Assembly (NCBI GenBank): GCA_948474755.1
Contig: CAOLHI010001308.1
Location: 1 to 64,000 of the forward strand
Reading direction: 5' to 3'
DNA from: Ctenosaura bakeri
Taxonomy: Eukaryota; Chordata; Lepidosauria; Squamata; Iguanidae
Length of the DNA: 64,000 bases
Part shown: in pieces, positions 55,688 to 64,000 of the stretch
How positions within the stretch are numbered: position 1 is the first letter of the stretch
How the letters are laid out: each line of letters begins with the position of its first letter
Notes under the pieces: model-generated
Told to the model about the DNA's origin: nothing
Database searches by the model: none
What the model saw: the letters and a program-made list of their open reading frames with translations, nothing else
Made by a program: the position numbers and the translations under genes

Positions 55688-55774
55688 ACCTGGGAAGATC
55701 CCGGTCATAAAGATGACAGTACCGGATGCTGTGGGGACAACGATCCCATTGATGTCTGTGAAATCGGTTCCCAG
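55688..55774 (+). CDS. PPA2: PPA2 coding exon 6 (catalytic signature)
   Basis: An 87-bp exon, 29 codons, acceptor TGCACCAG and donor CAG|GTCTGT. It encodes [20 protein letters not shown] and continues [16 protein letters not shown] is the PROSITE-type inorganic pyrophosphatase signature D-x-D-x-x-D, whose three Asp bind the catalytic metal ions. All three are intact. Phase 0 at both ends. Confidence 0.98.
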
Positions 55775-56327
55775 GTCTGTCTTAATAATTACCAAGACTT
55801 ATTCTGGACTTTAATGTTTCAACAGTTTGCTTTCTAATGTGGAACAGTGAATAGAAAGCATTTAAACAAGAGCTACAGGATGATAGGATACTAGGCAGCA
55901 AAAAGTTTGTGGAAAGTTACTTGCTATCTTTTGTCTTTACTGTTCTTCTGAGAGATTGGAAATTGTACAACAGGAAAGCATCCAAGAGAAAAGGCTCAAA
56001 AACTCATTCAGTTGGGAAGCAGCTGTCACTAGTATTATTATTATTTAATTATACTTACAGCCAACTGTTCCTACAGTGACCTCACGGTGGTGTACGTGGC
56101 TCTCTTTCTCACTTCTATCCTCATCAGTCCTCTGAGGAAGGACTGAAAAAATTTATCTGGTTGAAGGTCACAGTCAGTTTCATGGCTTCACAAGGACTAG
56201 AATTGGGATTTCCCATGTCTCAGTCCAACACTCTGTAATCTCTATATCATATGGCTTTCATTACCATTAAGAAGAATATAGTCTTCCCAAGTATATTTTC
56301 TCATTCAGAATTTTTTTGTGCTTTCAG
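55775..56327. other. PPA2 intron 6
   Basis: A 553-bp intron. 56040-56265 contains a worn SINE-like block (GAAGGTCACAGTCAGTTTCATGG, AGTCCAACACTCTGTAATC) on the minus strand sense of tRNA-SINE body sequence. Confidence 0.6.
56040..56265 (-). mobile_element. Worn SINE relic, tRNA- or MIR-like
   Basis: Phrases GGTCACAGTCAGTTTCATGG, GAATTGGGATTTCCCATGTC and GTCCAACACTCTGTAATCTC correspond to the complement of SINE sequence around the B box. It is old and fragmentary. Confidence 0.5.
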
Positions 56328-56454
56328 GTTCGTACAATTGGTGATGTTATTCAAGTCAAAGTCCTTGGACTTCTAGGACTCATTGATGAAGGGGAAACTG
56401 ATTGGAAGGTCATTGCAATTAGTATGGATGACCCAGAATCTCAGAAAATCAATG
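56328..56454 (+). CDS. PPA2: PPA2 coding exon 7
   Basis: A 127-bp exon, acceptor GCTTTCAG and donor AATG|GTAAGC, coding for VRTIGDVIQVKVLGLLGLID and continuing EGETDWKVIAISMDDPESQKIN plus one base. The motif DEGETDWK carries two further catalytic Asp of the family I PPases (equivalent to yeast Asp147 and Asp152). It ends in phase 1, which fits a next exon starting inside an Asp codon. An ORF continues past the donor but that part is intron. Confidence 0.97.
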
Positions 56455-56789
56455 GTAAGCATTTTAACCTTCTCTTAAATCATCCTTTTTGCCTAGACAA
56501 GAAACCCATTGGTTTTAACTTGTCACCAGTTTCTCCTTTGAGCACTTTCAGAGGTGTAAGTGCTATTCTGAAAGCACTAAAGATTGTTAATATAGATTCC
56601 TCAGCTTTGTTGTGGAAAGGGTTATAGAGAGAAAGAGAACCCTGGCAATTAAAGAAGTTCAGAACTTGTTTAGGTTTGTTGAATAGATTTTGTCTGGGTT
56701 TCCCTGTGGTGTTTGAATGCTTGTGAATGGGATTAACTAGTCTTCCAATCATGTGACATATATATAGTATATATAATAATTATTGTATT

Positions 56790-56905
56790 TATAACAGAGC
56801 ATGGGAAAGTTAGTTTTTGAGATTACAGCTTCCAGAATTCTCCAGCCAGAATGGCCACTGGCCATGTTGCTGGAAAAATCTGGAAGGTGTAGTTCCAAAA
56901 AACAG
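56790..56905. repeat. Short interspersed-repeat relic with inverted ends
   Basis: GAGATTACAGCTTCCAGAAT and TCTGGAAGGTGTAGTTCC face each other around CCAGAATGGCCACTGGCC. It is of the same small hAT-type class as 6100 and 13262. Confidence 0.45.
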
Positions 56906-57427
56906 ACAAACAAAAACAAACAAATCCAAAAACCTCTTCCAAGCTTAGACTTTCCATATTGTCGTTCAGAGCATGCGTACTTTCTCTGTTTTCCCTGAAG
57001 ATTACTCACTCTAAACCTGAAGGGGAGATGGGGAAGAAGTAATATGAAAACTTAGTCCCAAATTTTGCTGTGTTTAAAAATCTCAAAACAATAAATGTCT
57101 AAATCTAGGACTACATTAGGGTGAGCAGTTTCAAGAGATTTGGTGGCTAAACATGCTTCCCCCTGGATTTTTGGAGGCCTACACACAAAGACTGCCGTTC
57201 ACCTTTAAGAAAATGTTTTGGACTTTAAAGCCCATTGTCATCTTCTAAAGGCCAATGAAAGGAAATTGATCAATTCCACCACAATCCTGGCCTATTTTAG
57301 AGTCAGAAGATGCCATTAGGCAAAATCAAAAGTGACTGGAAGTTGTTTCTGGCTTTGAACCCTTGCCTGAAGGCCTAACAAAGATCAGGGAGGGACTTTG
57401 CAGAATTTTCCCCCATGATCCCTAGAG

Positions 57428-57590
57428 CAGTGGTTCTAAGGCTATCTGATGTGGGTGACTGGCAGTTTCTTTTTTCCAGTATGCTAGGACAGTTTCTGTC
57501 TTTGTGCCCATTCAGCAAAATTGTTTGTTTCTTTCCTGGAAACTTGCCAGGTGACCAGTGACTCAGGGATCATCGGTTTGAGCAGCACTG
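57428..57590. mobile_element. hAT-Charlie-like MITE
   Basis: Ends CAGTGGTTCTAAGGC and GGTTTGAGCAGCACTG are imperfect inverted repeats. Flanks CCCTAGAG (57420-57427) and CCCAAAAG (57591-57598) agree at six of eight positions. Confidence 0.7.
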
Positions 57591-58045
57591 CCCAAAAGTA
57601 CACGAGGGAGCTTTTTAATTGAAAAACTGGAGTGGGTTGTTTGGGCATGGTGGAGATGGAGGGACATTTGACTTTTATTATCATGTGCATGGTTGTTGGT
57701 AGGGTTGGAAGAGTTCAAAATTAACTTGTTTCGTTCATTTCCCAGCCTAGTTCTCTGTGCGGAAGGAGTTTAATTTCAGTTTCATTTTGGTGTGGAGGGC
57801 CTGCTGTTTTGTTGGTCCCTCACCACTTGAGGAAAGTGGTACAACTGTTAAGGAAAGTTATGACTTCAGTGATGATTGGATTCTGAGAAGCAAGATGCTT
57901 AGCCCATGTCTGTGTCTTATCCTCATATTTATAACCTCAATCATATTGTTCTTCCTCCAGCCTGGACTCATTTTCTTGGTTTTTAAAAATAGCAAGTGAT
58001 AGAGGTGGAGGGAGATCATGATTGATTTTCATGTTATGGAGCACA

Positions 58046-58654
58046 TGTGTCAAACTCAAGGCCCATGGGGCAAATCCGGCCTGCCAGGCCATTTCATGTG
58101 GCCCTCACACTTCTCTTGCAGCTTCTGCTCTCTCCCTGCCTGGCAAGCCCCATTCCCACATTGTGAGCTCTTGGCTGCTGGTATTCTGAAGAGGGGCCTA
58201 GCAGCCAACATGATCTACTGCTACTTCTGACTGCTCCTCTGTCCAAGTCTCACCGTCAGAGCGTGCTGCGGGTTATGATGGCAAAACTCCATGCAGCTCG
58301 CAAGAGTTGGACAGAGGAGCAGTCAGGTGCTAGCTCCTGGGCCCCTCTTCAGAATACTGGCAGCCAGGGACCCACAATGTGAGGATTGGTTTCACCAGGT
58401 ACAGAGAGGGGCAGAGGGCCAGAAAGAACCACAGGGGAGGGAAGGAGAAGAAAGAGGCATCGAGAGGGTCTGGGAGGCAGAAAGAGGCACAGAGAGGGCC
58501 TGGGGACAGAAAGAGGCACAGAATAATCAAATGCGGAGGCAATCATTTAATATGATAAAAGGGTAGATACATTTATATAGTCTTACAGATACAACTGGCC
58601 CTTTGAGCGCAGCCACAATGCTGATGTGGCCCGAGATGAAATTGAGTGTGTCAC
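58046..58654. mobile_element. Long inverted-repeat element, hAT-like
   Basis: Ends TGTGTCAAACTCAAGGCCC and TGAAATTGAGTGTGTCACC are inverted. Inside, 58158-58198 is the complement of 58340-58382 with few mismatches, and CTGCTCCTCTGTCCAA (58231-58246) pairs with 58307-58322. Purine-rich repeats GAGAGGGCCTGG fill 58400-58520. No transposase frame is seen. Confidence 0.65.
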
Positions 58655-59307
58655 CCTTTTTATAGAGAAAGTAGATAGAGAAAAGGGTTTTTTCCTTTTC
58701 ATAATATCAAAATCAAGGAAGATGCTGTGAAGCTGATTTAATAGGAGATTCAGGAAAGACAACAGGAATGATGTCTACTTCACCTACAAAATTTGTTTCC
58801 ATGGGATTTGGAGCTGACAACTCAGCTTGGAATGCTTTGAAAAGGGCATGCACTAGACAAACTGAAGGAGAATAACACTATTACAAGTTACTAGTAGTAA
58901 TGGTGGCTATTAGCAGCCTTCAGGTTTCAGAGGCAGTTTTTCACTCAATACAAGTTGCTGAAGAAAGTGAGAGAGAGCTATTGCTCTCATGCCTTGCTAA
59001 TTTCAGAATTATCCAGCAGGGCCCTTCTTACAAGTTTTCAGCTGTACCTTGAATGAAGAGCATTACAGTTATCCTCCTCTTTCCTTTGCTGCCAAGTATT
59101 AGGAGTTTAGAAATCAACAGTCGGTTTGGAAGGCAGGTGGTTCAAACACCAGTTCTACATTTTAATTTCACTTCTGGGGTTTTACCCACATCCGGATCTG
59201 TTTTTGATGTTGTTAGTGAGCAGAAAAGCAACAAATATTAGAAGACTTTGGAAAGAAATATCTGTGTAGTAGAAAAGAATCTGGGCAAACTGTTACAGAG
59301 TAAAACA

Positions 59308-59610
59308 AGGCTTTCCAAATGGTGTGCTATGACACATTAATGTGTTGCCTGAAGTGTGTAGGTGTGTCACCTACAATTTTGGAAATGTACATTATTGTTT
59401 ATAAATAATATATTTTTAAAAATTTATGAAAAGTTTTCATGAAGTATGTTGTATCTCCATATACTTTGTTATTACAACTTATGTATGTGTCTGTATCTCT
59501 TATAAGGAGTTAGTTTAACGTCCAGTTTGCTAGTAAAACTGAATTACTATGTTGCAAAATGATGCATATCTAAAGAGTGTGTCACCAACATGACAAGTAT
59601 GGAAAGCTTT
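59308..59610 (+). mobile_element. hAT-like non-autonomous element
   Basis: AGGCTTTCCAAATGGTGTG start and GTATGGAAAGCTTT end; shares TGTTGCCTGAAGTGTGTAGG and TGATGCATATCTAAA with 32210-32618. An intact flanking duplication is not obvious. Confidence 0.8.
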
Positions 59611-60550
59611 GGTTTACTATGGTGATTCTCATAGTAGCTCTAAAGAACTGTTTTTTCATTTGAGTGAAAATTCCTTTATTTACTGTAGCTCTTTTCATAT
59701 TGGCAAGCTTGTGTCTACACAACATATTTGTGTCCTTTTTTTGAACTTATATATCACATAGCATGTTCAGATGTATGTAGAATTAAAAGATACTTTGGTA
59801 GGCAAAGGTAAAAAAAATCAATACATGCTTGGAAAATCACATTTTTAGCCTGTAAAAGTAATGCAGTTCTTTTTTGAAAAACCCACATCTCATACTAGGA
59901 TCTCCAAATGTTCCCACTTGGACTCTCTTGCTTTTTTTGTACAAGTGTGGTGGGCTTGCATTGGCTTTTTTCAATTTTTTATTCATGACTTAATTTGTCT
60001 TTGAATAAATGCTTGTTTAAATTGGATCCCTGCCTAGTACACTCTTCTGCTTCAAGTGCTGAGAAAGCTGTAGCTCACAGTTGTGACTGTGTGCCTGTGA
60101 TTGACAAGAACTTGAACTAGTGCCCAAGGGGCACCTAGCATCTTCTAGAGAAGTCTTTGGGCATCCTTATCTCCTCTGTTATTTCAAGAATGATTTAAGT
60201 CTAAATTGCTTAAAGTGTTTAGCTGAGGAACTCCAGATGACTCTGTCTGTCTCCCTCTCTCCCTCCCTCTTTCTCTGTATTCACACGTACCAGTATCTGC
60301 CTTTCTTTTGGTACCCCAAGAATTCCTCACATGAATCCACTGGAAAGACATGCTGGTTCTAATCTCTGTTGAGCTTCTGACAGCCCATCAGAATTGTAAC
60401 TGTTTTGCTACATGCCTGTGGCTTTCAAAAACTGTTTTTTCTCTGTTTTAAAATAATGTTTTGATCCTCTTCTGTTTTTGTAGTCTCTTCTCATGGTATA
60501 GCTCCGTGGGGTCCATGGTGGGCAGAAAAGTGCTTTACAAATATTAGAAA

Positions 60551-60601
60551 TAAATAAATACATACATACATACATACATACATACATACATACATACATA
60601 C
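60551..60601. repeat. (CATA)n microsatellite
   Basis: About ten CATA units preceded by TAAATAAA, at the end of a LINE-tail-like segment (60500-60550, GAAAAGTGCTTTACAAATAT). Confidence 0.95.
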
Positions 60602-60639
60602 TGAAATCCACTTTTTCATTCAGGAGGGCACACACTGTA

Positions 60640-61265
60640 TACACTTGTGTCTAAATCAACTTCATATATAAGTCAAGGGCAGGTTTTGGCTTCCAAAATT
60701 AATGGATTTTTATATGACTTGTGGATAAGTCGAGAGTCATTCCGTGGAGAGGGGAAAGCTCCAGTACTGCCGCAGGGGGCCAGCCACCCCTGCCCACCAC
60801 TGTCTCCATTTTCCTGCCCAGGCATTCAAAAGGGCCTTTTACCATTCCACTCAGAGAAAGAGATGATTCCTTCTTTGATAAAAAGTTAAGGTAGAATATT
60901 AACTCCTATCAAAAGAGGAACCATCTTCTTCTGTGAGCAGAGTGGCAAGTCTCTCTGTCTTGCAGCGGTGCTACCGTCCTTTTTGAGTGCCTGAGTGGGA
61001 AAATGGAGCATCTCCTCAAACGAGCACCAAGAGAGTGTGTGTGAGGGGCAGTGTTGGTGTTTCTTTTAGGTTCTCCCAGAACTAACCAAGCTGTCTCCTT
61101 TCCTCTTCTCTATCTAGAGATGGGGATTGTTCCTTTTTTAATAAGAGTTAAGGTATGGTACTTATATTGACCTATGGAAAAGTTGACCCAGATTTTTTGG
61201 GTCAATTTTTTTACTAAAATTTTTAGACTTTTACGTAAGTATATTTAGTAGTACAGTCTTCCCGG
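60640..61265. repeat. Interspersed repeat with inverted ends, unclassified
   Basis: TTCATATATAAGTCAAGGGC and GGATAAGTCGAGAG in the left part face GTACTTATATTGACCTATGG and TAAGTATATTTAG at the right. The AAGTCGA theme suggests a DNA transposon family known in reptiles, but I cannot name it. Confidence 0.4.
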
Positions 61266-61714
61266 GGGTATGTAGTGGATCCAAAGAGGCAAGGTATCCG
61301 CTTCCAGAACTTTTCAGTTTGACAAAAATTTTAAAAGTCCAGAAGAAATCTAGGCTAGAACCATGCGTTCTGGAGTACCAGAAAAGAGAGGAACAGAATA
61401 TTCTGTGCCCTGTTCTCCTTGTGTCTTTGATGCAGCTATTGGACCAAAGTGAAAATCCTGCTTTTTATGGCAAGAGCTAAGTAATCTGTTAGTAGCTGAA
61501 TACTAATGATGGGCAGGGCCAAAGCTAGTGATGGGTGCAGTTGGAATCAAAAGTGGGTGGGGCCACCCCTTCCCTGTGCCACCCCTTCCCTGTGCCACAC
61601 CTCCTTTCTTTCTGCCTGATTCAAGAGACTGCCAGGGAAGAGTCATTTTAAGCTTGCTGAAGGTGTGACCTGGTCTCTAGCAGAAGAGTTTTGAAATTAG
61701 GCATGATACTATGT

Positions 61715-61810
61715 TGCCTACATATAGACCATAGTATTAAGTCTGGGCTATGGAAACCCATGTTAGAATTCTCACTTAGCCATAAAGTACACTGAGCAAC
61801 TTTGGGCCAA
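61715..61810 (+). mobile_element. SINE fragment, tRNA-derived
   Basis: GTCTGGGCTATGGAAACCCATG, TAGAATTCTCACTTAGCC and TGAGCAACTTTGGGCCAA match the middle of the main tRNA-SINE. The ends are missing. Confidence 0.5.
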
Positions 61811-61874
61811 CCACCATTTCTTTGCCCAAACATGGCTCATTTGTATGTTATGAATGTTCTCTGTGACATTCTTG

Positions 61875-62955
61875 CAAATAAGCTAGTAAAATGTGGGCTG
61901 GACAGTGCTACTGTTAGGTGGATTTGTAATTGGTTGACTGACTGAACCCAAAGGGTGCTCACCAATGGCTGCTCTTCATCCTGGAGAGAAGTGACTAGTG
62001 GTGTGTCACAGGGTTCGGTCCTAGGCCCACTGCTATTCAACATCTTCATCAATGACTTGGATGAAAGAATAGAGAGCATGCTGATCAAATTTGCAGATGA
62101 TACCAAATTGGGAAGGGTTGCTAATATGCCAGGAGACAGGGTCAAAATTCAAAATGGCCTTGACAGGTTGGAGAGCTGAGCCAAAGCTAACAGAATGAAT
62201 TTCAACAGAGAGAAATGTAAGGTCTTACACTTAGGTAGAAAAAATGGAATGCACAAATATAGGATGTGGGCACATGGCTGGATAACAGTACGTGAAAAAG
62301 GGATCTAGGACTCTTGGTGGACCACAGACTGAACATGAGTCAGCAGTGTGATGCGGCAGCCAAGAAAGCCAACGCGATCCTCGGTTGCATCAATAGGAGT
62401 ATGGTGTCTAGATCAAGGGAGGTCATGGTACCACTCTATTCTACTTTGGTTAGACCTCATCTGGAATACTGTGTCCAGTTCTGGGTAGCACAGTTAAAGA
62501 AGGATATCGACAAGCTGGAGCATGTCTAGAGGAGGGTGACCAAAATGGTGAAGAGTCTGGAAGCCATGCCCTATGAGGAGCATCTTAGGGAGCTGAGTAT
62601 GTTTAGTCTACAGAAGAGAAAGTGAAGAGGGGACATGAGAGCCATGTTTTAAATATTTGAAGGGATGTCATGTCATGTTGAAGAGGGAGCGGGCTTGTTT
62701 TCTGCTGCTCCAGAAACAAGGAGCAATGGATTCAAGCTGCAGGAAAGGAGATTCTACCTGAACCTCAGGAAGAACTTCTGACAGTCAGAGCTGTCAGCAG
62801 TGGAATATGGAATATGGTTGAATCTCTTTCTTTGGAGGTTTTTAAGCAGAGGCTGGATGGCTGTCTGTTGGGAGTGCTTTGATGTGTGTTCCTGCATTGC
62901 AGGGGGCTGGACTGGATGGCCCTGTGGTCTCTTCCAACTCTATATTCTGTGATCA
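61875..62955 (+). pseudogene. CR1 LINE, 5'-truncated, reverse transcriptase end and 3' UTR
   Basis: The frame around 61955-62179 reads NGCSSSWREVTSGVSQGSVL, then LGPLLFNIFINDLDE and the catalytic motif KFADDTKLG (near 62085-62111). A second stretch at 62314-62529 reads [20 protein letters not shown] and [18 protein letters not shown]. These are the C-terminal half of the CR1 ORF2 reverse transcriptase and its thumb-like extension. A stop and frame changes make it non-functional. The 3' UTR runs to a CR1-type terminus at about 62955. It is the longest CR1 copy in the window. Confidence 0.92.
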
Positions 62956-63036
62956 CCCAGTGACTTTCTATGACTAAGTGGGGAATCGAACCCTGGTCTC
63001 AAGGGTCATATCGAACTACTACATCACATTGGCTCT
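62950..63036 (-). mobile_element. tRNA-derived SINE, 5' part
   Basis: GATCACCCAGTGACTTTCTATG, GAATCGAACCCTGGTCTC (B box complement) and CTACATCACATTGGCTCTC. It joins the end of the CR1 copy. Confidence 0.8.
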
Positions 63037-63739
63037 CATACTTTTCAGACATGTAACCAGTTTTTCACTTGATAAACCTACGCTATTAACCTCCCTGTCT
63101 TGCCTCTTGGTTTTCCTCCTGCAGCTGAATGCAGAACCTGGAAAGTTACATAAAATGAATTTGTTCCCATTAGCCTGTTTGAAAAGTAACTTGTCCTTAT
63201 CTTATATGTGGGAAAAGTGTATTCCAAACCTCTTTTCTTGCCTGCCCCCCAAGCTAATACCCCCACTCTCACTCCCAATTTTTTTCACAGGCAAATAAAC
63301 CACACAGCATTACTTATGTTATTCTTTACTTCCAAACTCTGGGAAGGGGATGGATTTTATATGCAGAGTAACAGGGGATATTTCTGAATGCCTTGTAATA
63401 ATTTGGGAGGAAAAATTTTTAATTTTTTTTTTCATGTGTGAGGTCTCTCCTGGCCCCTTCACCCCCGCTGCAAAAAGACAGCAAATGTCTTTATATGGAC
63501 TGAGGCTGCTTCTTCCTGTGAATGTTTATAAATTGTCATTAAAAACATGTGTCCTCTTCCCACAGACCTTTTTAGAATGCTCGCCATAAATTGGCTGAGG
63601 GAAAGGGGAAAAGAGAGCATGCATCTGTTGTAAGGAGAAAAAAAACTGCTTATGTACATTTTCTTTTTGTGTTGGTACAAGTCCCAGTACAGTTAGGCTT
63701 TGTCTTCCAGTGGCTCGGAGCTGCTTCGCGTGTTAATTA

Positions 63740-63965
63740 GAAACTTACAAAGCTATCTCATACCAGATCAGACGATTGGTCCTTGCAGTCCAGTGCTGTC
63801 AATTTTAAAGGAGATGAACTTCTGGCCCATGAGCCAGATGTGGCCCACAGCAGTTCCCCATCCATCCCATGGTAGTTTCCCTTGGGACTCTCTAGATAGG
63901 CTGTATGGAGAGGGATCACTGCTTCTTTCTCTCAGTTTTGAAGGCTCTCCCAGACATCATACCTA
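63740..63965 (-). mobile_element. tRNA-derived SINE, second family, worn
   Basis: CATACCAGATCAGACGATTGGTCC and CAGTCCAGTGCTGTC, then CTCTCCCAGACATCATACC, resemble the complement of the family at 44127. A short foreign block (GGCCCATGAGCCAGATGTGG) sits inside. Confidence 0.5.
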
Positions 63966-64000
63966 GGGATCTTTTTAACTGGAAATCCCAGGAACAGAAC

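Larger units (their letters stand above)
37643..64000 (+). other. PPA2: PPA2 gene span, seven 5' exons (3' end outside window)
   Basis: Mitochondrial inorganic pyrophosphatase, a family I PPase of the matrix that hydrolyses PPi to two phosphates with Mg2+. The exons found code for 240 codons plus one base: 74 complete codons from exon 1, 22 including the split Lys, then 15, 18, 40, 29 and 42. Human PPA2 is about 334 residues, and roughly 115 C-terminal residues remain unaccounted for. I looked for the next exon (expected to continue with an acidic IDDVKKFKPG-like segment) in 56455-64000 and did not find it. The gene lies divergently to ARHGEF38, as in human. Confidence 0.93.
56455..64000. other. 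PPA2 intron 7 (partial)
   Basis: More than 7.5 kb without a further PPA2 exon. It holds hAT-like elements at 57428, 58046 and 59308, a CR1 copy at 61875-62955, short SINE pieces and a worn repeat at 63740-63965. Stretches with nothing definite are 56910-57420, 57600-58040, 58660-59300 and 59620-60530. Confidence 0.65.

Noticed and set aside
1..64000. CRISPR arrays, prokaryotic operons or viral gene cassettes
   Set aside because: Nothing of the kind is present: the window is a vertebrate gene pair with split exons, and all repeat groups are explained as eukaryotic transposons or simple repeats.

Overview
The window is nuclear DNA of a vertebrate and most probably of a squamate reptile (lizard or snake, an iguanian-like lizard is my best guess). 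Host coding sequence occurs only as short exons with GT-AG borders inside long introns. The rest is dense with interspersed repeats: CR1 and L1 LINE fragments, a Penelope-like reverse transcriptase relic, a tRNA-derived SINE, a 5S-rRNA-derived SINE, hAT-like elements, a pogo/Tigger-like element and many copies of a palindromic MITE. The squamate call rests on this repeat mix and on familiarity with such genomes. No species can be named from the sequence alone.

Two host genes are present, both partial and arranged head to head. On the minus strand, 1008-21099 holds the first three coding exons of ARHGEF38 (a Rho-family guanine nucleotide exchange factor): exon 1 at 20895-21099, exon 2 at 6501-6691 and exon 3 at 1008-1131. 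The gene runs off the left edge early in its DH domain. On the plus strand, 37643-56454 holds the first seven coding exons of PPA2 (mitochondrial inorganic pyrophosphatase): 37643-37865, 41804-41868, 46463-46507, 50505-50558, 53686-53805, 55688-55774 and 56328-56454. The 3' exons lie beyond 64000. The splice phases match at every junction and the joined reading frames stay open. The same divergent pair of neighbours is found in human chromosome 4q24, so the synteny supports both calls. The two start codons are 16.5 kb apart.

Region by region: 1-21 kb is ARHGEF38 introns with SINEs, palindromic MITEs, a degenerate minisatellite (2990-3600), a Tigger-like element (11792-12164) and a Penelope relic (17937-18780). 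21-37.6 kb is the intergenic region, with a young 5'-truncated L1 flanked by a 16-bp target-site duplication (22281-23528), three GC-rich 420-480 bp elements flanked by 3-bp duplications, and a pile-up of MITE copies ending at the PPA2 CpG island. 37.6-64 kb is PPA2, whose introns hold further MITEs, CR1 pieces (largest 61875-62955) and hAT-like elements.

I see no undescribed gene system. The best material for a second look is the repeat biology. A palindromic MITE family (19 full, partial or degenerate copies here) and a set of longer GC-rich elements share the terminal motif GGCC(A/C)TTTC and 3-bp target-site duplications, which points to a PIF/Harbinger-type transposase. Several insertions split recognisable SINEs and so prove the element borders. 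A cluster of these elements abuts the PPA2 promoter. Also notable are a possible second start codon in PPA2 that would drop the mitochondrial presequence, and an unassigned 191-codon ORF in PPA2 intron 4.
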